Positions 1 to 5,741 of a DNA stretch of 5,741 nt are shown here, in pieces. Numbering within the stretch: the first letter of the stretch is position 1; each line of letters starts with the position of its first letter. The stretch covers positions 1 to 5,741 of the forward strand of contig JAJYAH010000496.1 of the NCBI GenBank assembly GCA_021779635.1. The letters are read 5' to 3'. The stretch comes from Pseudomonadota bacterium (GTDB lineage Bacteria; Pseudomonadota; Alphaproteobacteria; Rhizobiales; Xanthobacteraceae). The translations under genes were made by a program, and so were the position numbers. Below the pieces are notes generated by a model. It saw only the letters and a list, made by a program, of their open reading frames with translations. It was not told the DNA's origin and ran no database searches.

Positions 1-929
1 ATGTCGACTTTCTTACCTCGGGCGAGGAGACCGAGCTCGACAAGACAGTCATTGAGCGGCTCGCCGATCCGCTCGTACATCTTATACGCAATTCGATCGA
101 TCACGGGCTTGAGGATACCGCGCGCCGCCTGGCGGCCGGAAAGTCCGTGCGCGGCCGCGTGCAGCTCTCAGCGGTCCACAACGGCTCGGAGGTCGCGATC
201 TCGATCACCGATGACGGCGCCGGCCTCAACGCCGAACGCATCCGCGCCAAAGCTGAGGAGGCGGGGCTTATCTCGCCCGACGCCAAGCTCAACGATCACG
301 AACTGTTTCAGTTGGTGTTCCACCCCGGATTCTCCACGGCCAAGGAGATCACCTCGCTATCCGGTCGCGGCGTCGGAATGGACGTCGTCAAGCGCACCAT
401 CGAAAGCCTGCGCGGCAACATCGATCTTGCCTCGAAGCCCGGCGCCGGCACGACCATCACGCTCCGCTTGCCGCTGACGCTTGCGATCATCGAAGGCATG
501 CTGGTGCGGGTCGGGAACGGCCGATACTCGATCCCGCTGTCGGCGGTGGAAGAATGCGTGGAATTGCCGAAAGAGGCCGAGACGGGCGATGGCGGCCGAA
601 ATTTCCTCAACATACGTGGCCACCTCGTGCCGTTCCTGCGGTTGCGCGAGCTGTTCAAGACCAGGAGCGCCGTCGAGCCGCACCAGAAAGTGGTGGTCGT
701 TTCGGCCGGTGAATCCCGGGTTGGACTCGTAGTCGATCAGGTCATCGGCAACGGCCAAACGGTCATCAAGTCACTGTCGAAGCTGCATGCGGACGTCGAG
801 ACGTTCTCCGGCGCGACCATTCTCGGAGACGGTACGGTCGCGCTGATCCTCGACGTTGCCCATCTCGTAAGCTTCGGCCAACGCTTCGAGAGCCAGTTGC
901 GGAATGAACGGATCAGGAGGGCGGCGTGA
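1..929 (+). CDS. cheA: Chemotaxis histidine kinase CheA, C-terminal part (P4 catalytic and P5 regulatory domains); 5' truncated
   Basis: CheA is the cytoplasmic histidine kinase of the chemotaxis array; it phosphorylates CheY and CheB. The frame is open from base 3 to the TGA at 927-929, giving 308 residues with no start, so the gene begins upstream. Fragment numbering starts at base 3. The ATP-binding P4 domain shows the N box (H26, N30, D33, H34 in HLIRNSIDHG), the G1 box DDGAG (70-74), an F box (FHPGF, 106-110), the G2 box GRGVGMDV (121-128) and a G3-like GAGTT (147-151). From about residue 160 a complete CheW-like P5 domain follows, with NIRGHLVPF at 203-211; this domain docks on CheW and receptors. 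The P1 phospho-histidine, P2 and most of P3 lie outside the window. The ATG at base 1 is in another frame and is not a start. The stop overlaps the cheW1 start. All ATP-site boxes look intact, so an active kinase is expected. Confidence 0.97.
   Translation, partial: VDFLTSGEETELDKTVIERLADPLVHLIRNSIDHGLEDTARRLAAGKSVRGRVQLSAVHNGSEVAISITDDGAGLNAERIRAKAEEAGLISPDAKLNDHELFQLVFHPGFSTAKEITSLSGRGVGMDVVKRTIESLRGNIDLASKPGAGTTITLRLPLTLAIIEGMLVRVGNGRYSIPLSAVEECVELPKEAETGDGGRNFLNIRGHLVPFLRLRELFKTRSAVEPHQKVVVVSAGESRVGLVVDQVIGNGQTVIKSLSKLHADVETFSGATILGDGTVALILDVAHLVSFGQRFESQLRNERIRRAA
914..920 (+). promoter_or_regulatory. Shine-Dalgarno site of cheW1
   Basis: CAGGAGG lies five bases before the GTG at 926, inside the last codons of cheA. 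This strong site decides the GTG start over the in-frame ATG at 965, which has no comparable site. Together with the GTGA overlap of start and stop it implies translational coupling of cheA and cheW1. Confidence 0.75.
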
Positions 930-1462
930 ACGCAAGCACCCAGACCAAAAACACCGGTCCTGCGATGACGGCCTTGACGCTGCGGCTGCAGGACGAGGTA
1001 TTCGCCATCGAAGCAGAAAGCGTTCGCGAAATTCTCGATATGGTACCGATCACGGAGGTTCCGAACGCCAAGCCATTTGTTGGCGGGCTGATCAACGTAC
1101 GCGGACGCATCGTTCCGCTCGCCGATCTGCGGGTGCTGTTCGGCATGGACCGGGGGCCACCGGACGTGAACACCCGGATCGTGGTGATCGAAACCGATCT
1201 GGACGGCGAGCCGACCATCGCCGGGATCCTTGCCGATCGCGTGCACAACGTTACCGAGATCGAGACCGCAAGCATCGAGGAGGCCCCTAAGATCGGCATG
1301 CGCTGGCGGCCCGAATACGTGCGCGGCATCGGCAAATCTGGCGACGACTTCATCATCATTCCCGACATAGCCCGCATCCTGTCGCCGGAGTCCCAGGAGC
1401 CGGCGCTTCATTTCTCTAACTCGGATCACAAGACGGCGGGTCTTGCCGTCCCCCAACGCTAG
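926..1462 (+). CDS. cheW: Chemotaxis coupling protein CheW (first copy)
   Basis: CheW is a cytoplasmic adaptor with two beta-barrel subdomains that links chemoreceptors to CheA. The product is 178 residues, slightly longer than the usual 150-170. The CheW fold runs from about residue 15 to 153. It includes the typical VREILDMV stretch (33-40), VGGLINVRG (52-60) with the conserved arginine R59 of the NxRG motif, VPLADLR (63-69), and VRGIGK (132-137) near the end. The first ~14 residues (polar, ending at a second Met, M14) and the last ~25 residues (from about 154, polar) look like disordered tails outside the fold. The GTG start is chosen because of its strong Shine-Dalgarno site and its overlap with the cheA stop. 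The protein is clearly different from the second CheW at 3294, so the two are not a recent duplication. Confidence 0.95.
   Translation: MNASTQTKNTGPAMTALTLRLQDEVFAIEAESVREILDMVPITEVPNAKPFVGGLINVRGRIVPLADLRVLFGMDRGPPDVNTRIVVIETDLDGEPTIAGILADRVHNVTEIETASIEEAPKIGMRWRPEYVRGIGKSGDDFIIIPDIARILSPESQEPALHFSNSDHKTAGLAVPQR
1432..1450 (+). repeat. Short inverted repeat at the 3' end of cheW1, just before the receptor gene
   Basis: GACGGC (1432-1437) and GCCGTC (1445-1450) are perfect complements around a 7-base loop, ending 22 bases before the MCP start codon. An alternative pairing, AAGAC (1430-1434) with GTCTT (1440-1444), competes with it. It lies inside the coding sequence and may be chance in GC-rich DNA. 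If real, it could influence mRNA processing or translation of the receptor gene. I would not call it a terminator. Confidence 0.25.
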
Positions 1463-1465
1463 GAG
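1461..1465 (+). promoter_or_regulatory. Shine-Dalgarno site of the MCP gene
   Basis: AGGAG overlaps the cheW1 stop codon (TAG, 1460-1462) and sits seven bases before the ATG at 1473. It fixes that ATG as the receptor start. The longer in-frame option from 1443 would add ten residues from within cheW1 ahead of the [10 protein letters not shown] start, and has no such site. Confidence 0.75.
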
Positions 1466-1472
1466 ATTGTCC

Positions 1473-3215
1473 ATGCGATTTACGATCAAGTTGAAAATGG
1501 CGATGGCCTTCGGCATCGTCGTCCTTCTGGCGGCCGGCGGCATGGGCGCCGGAATCCTCAATCTAGGCAATCTGAACAGCAAGATTGATCAGATCATCCG
1601 CGAGGACTGGCAAAAGGTAGAGCTCACTAACACCTTCCAGGCAGAGGCAAATGACAACGCCCGGGCCAATTTCGAGCTCGTCATGGCGGAAACGCCCGAG
1701 CAGCGGGCAAGGATCGGGGAGCGAATCGATGCCAACGTCAAGGGCATTACTGCCAAGATAGATGAGGTGGAATCCTTGCTTTATGCGGACGACGGCAAGC
1801 GGCTCATCGCCCAGGTGAGGGAGGCGAGAAAGCCCTATGTCGCGAGCTTTGCGAAGATCAAGGGTCTGCTTGCGGCGGGAAAGCAGCAGGAAGCCGTGCA
1901 AACCGCCAACGCGGAGCTTGTTCCCGACCTCAATAAGTTTCTTGGCTCAATCAGCGCTTTCGTCGAGTATCAGGGCCAGCTGATGAAGCAAAAGGGTCAG
2001 GAAGCGGCTGCAACCTATTCGAATGGCCGCACCATGATGCTGGCTATCTTGGTCATCGCGACCCTCCTTGCAGCTGGTGTTGCGACTTGGATCGTTCTCA
2101 ACATCAGCCGCGCGATTTCGAGTGCTGTCGGTCTTGCCAATGCAGTCGCCTCAGGCGACCTCAATGCGACCGCCGTGGTCAGGTCCAACGATGAGATCAA
2201 AGACCTGATTGACGCACTTAACGGCATGGTGTCGAAGCTGAAAGAGGTCGTATCCGAGGTGATGACGGCGACCCGAAACGTCGCTTCCGGCAGCCAGGAG
2301 ATGTCGGCAGCCGCTGAGCAGCTGTCGCAGGGCGCGACCGAGCAGGCGTCTTCCACCGAGGAGGCATCCTCTTCGATGGAAGAGATGGCTGCCAACATCA
2401 AGCAGAACGCGGGCAACGCGGATCAAACCGAACAGATCGCCCGTAAGTCGGCAACGGATGCAAGCGCCAGCGGCGAGGCCGTGGGCAAGGCCGTGGCTGC
2501 GATGCAGACGATCGCCGAGAAGATCATGATCGTGCAGGAGATCGCGCGGCAGACCGATCTGTTGGCGCTAAATGCAGCCGTCGAAGCGGCCCGAGCCGGG
2601 GAACATGGCCGTGGGTTCGCAGTGGTGGCGTCTGAGGTGCGAAAACTCGCCGAACGCAGTCAGACGGCAGCGGCCGAGATCTCGACGCTATCGGTGGAAA
2701 CCGTCAAGGCGGCCGAGCAGGCCGGCGACATGCTCAAGAAGCTCGTGCCTGACATACAGAAGACTGCCGGGCTTGTTTCCGAGATTTCTGCGGCGTCGAA
2801 CGAACAGAATGCTGGCGCAAGCCAGATCAACACCGCGATCCAGCAGCTCGACAAGGTCACGCAGCAGAACACTTCGGCGGCGGAAGAGATGTCCTCGACT
2901 GCAGAAGAGCTTGCAAGTCAGGCCGAGCAGCTCCAGGCATCCATCAGCTACTTCCGCCTTGACGACCGTCAGGAGCGGACCGAGTCGTCGGCGACCCAGC
3001 GCCGGACCGCGAATGCCCACGCCGGCAGCAGTGAGCAAGGAGCAAGGGCTGCAAAGAATGCGGTTGTTGGCATGCAGGAGCGAGTGGCGAGTGCTGCGCC
3101 CGGCATCGTCAAGCGAAAGAGCGCCGGCAAGTCCACTGGCAGCGGTTTCGCGCTTGACATGGGCGGTGGCGCCGACGAGCTCGACGCGGATTTCAAGCGC
3201 TTCACCGCAGCATGA
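1473..3215 (+). CDS. Methyl-accepting chemotaxis protein (transmembrane receptor with 4HB-type sensor, HAMP and signalling domains)
   Basis: This is a 580-residue inner-membrane chemoreceptor. TM1 spans about residues 10-32 after a short basic cytoplasmic start. The periplasmic region, about 33-185, is all-helical and resembles the four-helix-bundle (4HB_MCP) family, with a typical late segment ELVPDLNKF (148-156). TM2 is about 187-209 ([15 protein letters not shown]...). A HAMP domain (about 210-262) follows, then the long coiled-coil signalling domain. The conserved hairpin tip contains [20 protein letters not shown] (357-376) and [15 protein letters not shown] (379-393), which binds CheW and CheA. 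Plausible methylation sites are Glu/Gln pairs in [10 protein letters not shown] (296-305), SNEQNAGAS (442-450) and [12 protein letters not shown] (469-480). After about residue 495 comes a flexible tail of some 85 residues ending in [12 protein letters not shown]. This is not an xWxxF CheR-binding pentapeptide. The ligand cannot be read from the sequence. The location between two cheW genes suggests a receptor dedicated to this cluster. Confidence 0.96.
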   Translation: MRFTIKLKMAMAFGIVVLLAAGGMGAGILNLGNLNSKIDQIIREDWQKVELTNTFQAEANDNARANFELVMAETPEQRARIGERIDANVKGITAKIDEVESLLYADDGKRLIAQVREARKPYVASFAKIKGLLAAGKQQEAVQTANAELVPDLNKFLGSISAFVEYQGQLMKQKGQEAAATYSNGRTMMLAILVIATLLAAGVATWIVLNISRAISSAVGLANAVASGDLNATAVVRSNDEIKDLIDALNGMVSKLKEVVSEVMTATRNVASGSQEMSAAAEQLSQGATEQASSTEEASSSMEEMAANIKQNAGNADQTEQIARKSATDASASGEAVGKAVAAMQTIAEKIMIVQEIARQTDLLALNAAVEAARAGEHGRGFAVVASEVRKLAERSQTAAAEISTLSVETVKAAEQAGDMLKKLVPDIQKTAGLVSEISAASNEQNAGASQINTAIQQLDKVTQQNTSAAEEMSSTAEELASQAEQLQASISYFRLDDRQERTESSATQRRTANAHAGSSEQGARAAKNAVVGMQERVASAAPGIVKRKSAGKSTGSGFALDMGGGADELDADFKRFTAA

Positions 3216-3230
3216 CCCAAACCCTTATCT

Positions 3231-3260
3231 CCGGCGCGAGGTCTCGAGGCCTCGCGCCGG
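3231..3260 (+). terminator. Strong intercistronic hairpin between the MCP gene and cheW2; possible partial terminator or mRNA processing element
   Basis: CCGGCGCGAGG (3231-3241) and CCTCGCGCCGG (3250-3260) are perfect 11-base inverted repeats. In RNA the stem can extend to 13 pairs, counting one U-G wobble, closing on a four-base loop at 3244-3247. It starts 15 bases after the MCP stop. The following stretch, GTGTCCCTTGTTCC, is only moderately T-rich, so full intrinsic termination is doubtful. Attenuation, or protection of the upstream mRNA 3' end, is equally possible. The hairpin ends 33 bases before the cheW2 start and does not cover its ribosome site. Confidence 0.5.
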
Positions 3261-3282
3261 GTGTCCCTTGTTCCAGACGGAT

Positions 3283-3287
3283 GGAAG
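3283..3287 (+). promoter_or_regulatory. Shine-Dalgarno site of cheW2
   Basis: GGAAG stands six bases before the ATG at 3294. It supports this start over the in-frame GTG at 3261, which begins directly after the hairpin arm, has no ribosome site and would add eleven residues not typical of CheW. Confidence 0.6.
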
Positions 3288-3293
3288 CACACC

Positions 3294-3782
3294 ATGTCGG
3301 AAACTGCACAATACGTCACGCTCGGGCTAGGAGCCGAGCGGTTTGCTCTGCCGGTCGAACGGGTTCGGGAGATCCTGCAGGCGCAGCCCATCGCGCGGCT
3401 TCCGAATGCCCCGTCCTATTTTCTCGGCATGATCGACGTGCGCCAGCAGGGCATTCCAGTCGTCGATTTGCGTTTGAAGCTGGGCCTGGAGAAGGCACAG
3501 GATACCGAGAACACCCGCATTATCGTCCTGCAGGTCACGATCGGCGGACGCGAGCTCACTCTCGGGCTGAAGGCCGACCGCGTCTTCGAGGTGACTGAAC
3601 TCGACGGAGACCAGCTCGATCCGCCGCCCGAAATCGGGGCCAGTTGGAGCTCAGACTGCATTTTAGGCATCGGCAGGCGCAATGGAGCGTTCGTGACCGT
3701 CTTCGATCTGAACCGATTGTTCGGCACTTCTGAAATCGCGCAAATAGCATCAGAAATAGGCATAGCGCGGCACGCGGCTTGA
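3294..3782 (+). CDS. cheW: Chemotaxis coupling protein CheW (second, divergent copy)
   Basis: The product has 162 residues, the usual CheW length, and the whole protein is one CheW-like domain. Recognisable parts are the first strand QYVTLGLGAERFALPVERVR (6-25), REILQAQPIARLPNAP (25-40), FLGMIDVR (43-50), IPVVDLRLKLGL (54-65), the second-subdomain strand LTLGLKADRVFEV (88-100), and ILGIGRRNGAFVTVFDLNRLF (123-143). It should bridge receptors and CheA like CheW1. Where most CheW proteins, including CheW1 (NVRGRIVP), have NxRG, this one reads DVRQQGIP (48-55). The arginine R50 is kept, but Asn becomes Asp and Gly becomes Gln. It may be a coupler for another receptor group or a structural array member; the sequence alone does not decide. 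The ATG start is chosen on its ribosome site and on normal domain length. Confidence 0.94.
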   Translation: MSETAQYVTLGLGAERFALPVERVREILQAQPIARLPNAPSYFLGMIDVRQQGIPVVDLRLKLGLEKAQDTENTRIIVLQVTIGGRELTLGLKADRVFEVTELDGDQLDPPPEIGASWSSDCILGIGRRNGAFVTVFDLNRLFGTSEIAQIASEIGIARHAA

Positions 3783-3894
3783 TCGAACCAGATCCCTGCA
3801 GAGACGATGGATCTTGAGGCTACCGCCGGATAGGACCCTCTCCCAGGCGTCTTTGCGTCGATGGTCCTCGTGTAAGTGTCGTTCAGAGTAAGTT
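3783..3894 (+). other. 112-base intergenic gap before cheR; no recognised element
   Basis: No convincing promoter, riboswitch or terminator is visible. Two tiny ATG frames, at 3807 (8 codons) and 3861 (4 codons), are too short to support as genes. A weak inverted repeat, GGACC (3833-3837) with GGTCC (3863-3867), is too short and too widely spaced to trust. The sequence just before cheR, AGAG at 3885-3888, is a weak ribosome site. The gap is long for an otherwise compact operon and could hold an internal promoter that I cannot identify. Confidence 0.5.
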
Positions 3895-4779
3895 ATGTCA
3901 CAACCACTTCGCCGCACAGAAGAATCGAATGAACAGGCGACCTCCGATCGTCTGACAGACAAACAATATGCGCGCGTCGCGAAACTCGTCAGCGATTTTG
4001 TAGGCATCAAGCTGCCAGCGGCCAAACGGATCATGGTCGAAGGCCGTCTGCGCAAGCGGATGCGGGCTCTCGGCCATGAAAGCCTCAAAAACTATTGCAC
4101 TTTCTTGTTTGATGGAGACGGCCTCGAAACCGAGTTCGTCCACCTCATTGATGCCGTCACCACAAACAAGACCGACTTCTTCCGCGAGAATGAGCATTTC
4201 TCATTTTTGGCGAACGAGATCGTGCCTCACCTCATGAACCGGCGCCGACCCGGCGAACGGACCCTCATCAAGCTCTGGAGCGCGGCGAGTTCGACGGGTG
4301 CCGAGGCCTACACAATCGCTATGGTCATGGCGGAGCTTGCCGCGCGCCGGCGCGAGCTGGACTTCGAGGTTCTCGGTACCGACATTTCCACTGAAGTGCT
4401 TGGTCAGGCGGTGCTCGGAATCTATCCGAAGGAAATGATGGTGACTGTGCCAGAGGACATATCCCGGCGATACGTCATGCGGGGGCAATCGGCGAAGCAC
4501 CGCGACCATGTCCGCATCGTGCCTGAACTCCGGCGCCGTGTTCGGTTCATGCGCCTCAACCTGGTGGCTGACAAATATCCGCTCCATCGCGACATGGACG
4601 TGATCTTCCTGCGCAACGTTCTCATTTATTTCGACAAGTCGACGCAGGAGGCCGTGACCTGCCGGATGATCGATCATTTGCGGCCCGGAGGCTTCCTGGT
4701 TCTCGGTCATTCCGAGTCGGTCATCGGTTCCAGCCTGAAGCTGCGGCAATGGGCGCCGGCTATCTTCCAGCGAGCATGA
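3895..4779 (+). CDS. cheR: Chemotaxis protein methyltransferase CheR
   Basis: CheR transfers a methyl group from S-adenosylmethionine to receptor glutamates, raising kinase activity during adaptation. It has 294 residues, near the family norm of about 270-290. The helical N-terminal domain (about 20-85) has the basic helix [10 protein letters not shown] (51-60) that in the family contacts the receptor methylation region. The Rossmann-type catalytic domain follows. TNKTDFFRE (90-98) carries the family's arginine (R97, Salmonella R98). The SAM loop is [12 protein letters not shown] (128-139), where E137 aligns with Salmonella E129. GTDIST (161-166) holds the SAM-ribose aspartate D163, and [10 protein letters not shown] (238-247) is the characteristic late motif. 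The SAM loop differs from the common STGEEPYS form, having Ala for the first Glu and for Pro. The beta-subdomain loop [13 protein letters not shown] (196-208) lacks the glycines seen in pentapeptide-binding enzymes. A TAA in frame at 3889 makes ATG 3895 the only sensible start. Confidence 0.96.
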   Translation: MSQPLRRTEESNEQATSDRLTDKQYARVAKLVSDFVGIKLPAAKRIMVEGRLRKRMRALGHESLKNYCTFLFDGDGLETEFVHLIDAVTTNKTDFFRENEHFSFLANEIVPHLMNRRRPGERTLIKLWSAASSTGAEAYTIAMVMAELAARRRELDFEVLGTDISTEVLGQAVLGIYPKEMMVTVPEDISRRYVMRGQSAKHRDHVRIVPELRRRVRFMRLNLVADKYPLHRDMDVIFLRNVLIYFDKSTQEAVTCRMIDHLRPGGFLVLGHSESVIGSSLKLRQWAPAIFQRA

Positions 4780-4786
4780 GATCATC

Positions 4787-5741
4787 ATGAGCAACGAACC
4801 GGCCGAAATCCCGAATGCCCCGCTTCCGAAGATCAAGGTCCTGATCGTCGACGACTCCGCCGCCGTGCGCAGGATATTGAGCGACATCATCGCTGGCGAG
4901 CCCGATCTCGAGGTCATGGCAACTGCGCCGGATCCCTATGTAGCCGCGGAACGGATCCGGCGCGAAATTCCCGACGTCATGTTGCTGGACATCGAAATGC
5001 CGCGCATGGACGGCCTGACCTTCATGCGCAAGATCATGGCACAGCGCCCGATTCCGGTGGTGATCTGTTCTTCGCTGACGGAAGAAAGCTCCGAGGTCAC
5101 GATCAAGGCGCTGGAGGCCGGAGCAGTCGACGTCGTATCGAAACCGCGTATCAATACGGCAGAGTTTTTGCAGGAGTCGCGGATGCGGATTTGCGACGTC
5201 ATCCGCGCCGCTGCGCACGCCCGCCTGTCGTCCAAGCCGCGGGCGGCCCCGCGACTCCATGTCGAAGCCAAGCATTCCGCCGATGTCATTCTGCCGCCGG
5301 TCCGGTTGAGGCGGGCGGCCGGGCAGATGACCGACCGTATCATCTGCATCGGGGCTTCGACCGGAGGGACGGAGGCGTTGCGCGACATTCTCGTGGCGCT
5401 GCCGGAGGAGTCGCCCGGCATCGTGATTGTCCAGCACATGCCTGAAAAATTCACCGCAGCCTTCGCCCGGCGGCTCGACGGATTGTGCGCGGTGTCGGTC
5501 AGGGAAGCCTCGTCCGGCGATATCATCATGCCGGGAGTGGTGCTGATTGCGCCGGGCAACCATCACATTGCGCTGGAACGCGTCGGCCGACAATACCGGA
5601 TCGCCATCAAGGATGGTCCTCCGGTTTCGCGCCACCGGCCGTCGGTCGATGTGTTGTTTCGTTCGGCCGCGCAGATGGCCGGGCCGAACGCTGTCGGCAT
5701 TCTCTTGACCGGGATGGGCGACGACGGCGCACAGGGGCTGC
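4787..5741 (+). CDS. cheB: Chemotaxis response regulator protein-glutamate methylesterase/deamidase CheB; 3' truncated
   Basis: CheB, once phosphorylated by CheA, removes methyl groups from receptor glutamates and can deamidate glutamines. The frame is open from 4787 to the window end (318 residues). Family members are about 350-390, so only the C-terminal end is missing. The receiver domain (about 16-135) has the acidic pair D22-D23, the phospho-acceptor D68 in [11 protein letters not shown], the hydroxyl position in CSSLT (94-98) and K119 in SKP. A variable linker (about 140-182) rich in Ala, Arg and Pro follows. The esterase domain has the nucleophile S191 in GASTGG (189-194), H217 in QHMP and the aspartate D313 in TGMGDDGA, so the Ser-His-Asp triad is complete. 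It begins 7 bases after the cheR stop with only a weak GAG ribosome site (4778-4780), so translation is probably coupled to cheR. The ATG at 4776, overlapping the cheR stop, leads at once to a stop and is not used. Confidence 0.96.
   Translation, partial: MSNEPAEIPNAPLPKIKVLIVDDSAAVRRILSDIIAGEPDLEVMATAPDPYVAAERIRREIPDVMLLDIEMPRMDGLTFMRKIMAQRPIPVVICSSLTEESSEVTIKALEAGAVDVVSKPRINTAEFLQESRMRICDVIRAAAHARLSSKPRAAPRLHVEAKHSADVILPPVRLRRAAGQMTDRIICIGASTGGTEALRDILVALPEESPGIVIVQHMPEKFTAAFARRLDGLCAVSVREASSGDIIMPGVVLIAPGNHHIALERVGRQYRIAIKDGPPVSRHRPSVDVLFRSAAQMAGPNAVGILLTGMGDDGAQGL

Noticed and set aside
1..477. Open frame starting with ATG at base 1
   Set aside because: It is in a different frame from CheA, whose N, G1, F and G2 boxes are all read from base 3. 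The ATG is coincidental.
737..1582. Long minus-strand open frame of 281 codons opposite cheW1 and the ends of its neighbours
   Set aside because: It is the antisense shadow of well-supported chemotaxis genes in GC-rich DNA. It spans three real genes and shows no recognisable domain.
2572..3330. Plus-strand 252-codon frame overlapping the MCP gene
   Set aside because: It is a +1 shadow of the receptor signalling domain, very rich in Arg and Ser, with no domain and no ribosome site.
3807..3833. Tiny ATG frame of eight codons in the cheW2-cheR gap, as a possible leader peptide
   Set aside because: It has no run of regulatory codons, no attenuator structure after it and only a poor ribosome site.
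4343..4354. Perfect 12-base palindrome CGCGCCGGCGCG inside cheR; the CCGGCGCGAG overlapping it also matches the hairpin arm at 3231
   Set aside because: It is explained by GC-rich Ala/Arg codons, and the shared 10-mer is low-complexity GC sequence. One coding copy without a partner is not a repeat family.
4760..5635. Long minus-strand open frame of 291 codons opposite cheB
   Set aside because: The plus strand carries a complete CheB receiver and an intact catalytic triad. The minus frame is His/Arg/Asp-rich and low in structure, as expected of a shadow frame.

Overview
The window is one contiguous, single-strand (+) piece of a bacterial chemotaxis (che) operon. In order it holds the C-terminal part of the histidine kinase CheA (cut by the left edge), a first CheW coupling protein, a transmembrane chemoreceptor (MCP), a second and different CheW, the receptor methyltransferase CheR, and the receptor methylesterase/deamidase CheB (cut by the right edge). 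I see no RNA gene, mobile element, CRISPR array or convincing minus-strand gene. The longest gene-free stretches are 112 and 78 bases.

Organism: the high G+C content, Shine-Dalgarno sites of the AGGAG type, the wording of the proteins, and an MCP ending in a glycine-rich tail with a terminal DxxFKRF-like motif all suggest an alphaproteobacterium. The order Hyphomicrobiales (Bradyrhizobium, Rhodopseudomonas and relatives) is my best guess, made from memory of family sequences and not from a search.

Layout: cheA and cheW1 overlap (GTGA), and the receptor gene starts 10 bases after cheW1, so kinase, coupler and receptor are tightly linked. A 78-base gap with a long GC-rich hairpin separates the receptor from cheW2. 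A 112-base gap separates cheW2 from cheR. cheR and cheB are 7 bases apart. This gives two blocks: a signalling block (cheA-cheW1-mcp) and an adaptation block (cheR-cheB), with cheW2 between them.

Working together: the MCP senses a periplasmic signal through a four-helix-bundle type domain. It controls CheA autophosphorylation through CheW1 and/or CheW2. CheR adds methyl groups to receptor glutamates, and phosphorylated CheB removes them. The response regulator CheY that would be the output is not in the window; it, or CheD, may lie just outside.

This is a recognisable chemotaxis cluster, and I found no undescribed system in it. The points most worth a second look are the two unequal CheW proteins around one receptor, a second CheW whose normally conserved NxRG loop is altered, an adaptation system that looks untethered (no xWxxF pentapeptide on the MCP, glycine loop changed in CheR), and the intercistronic hairpin.
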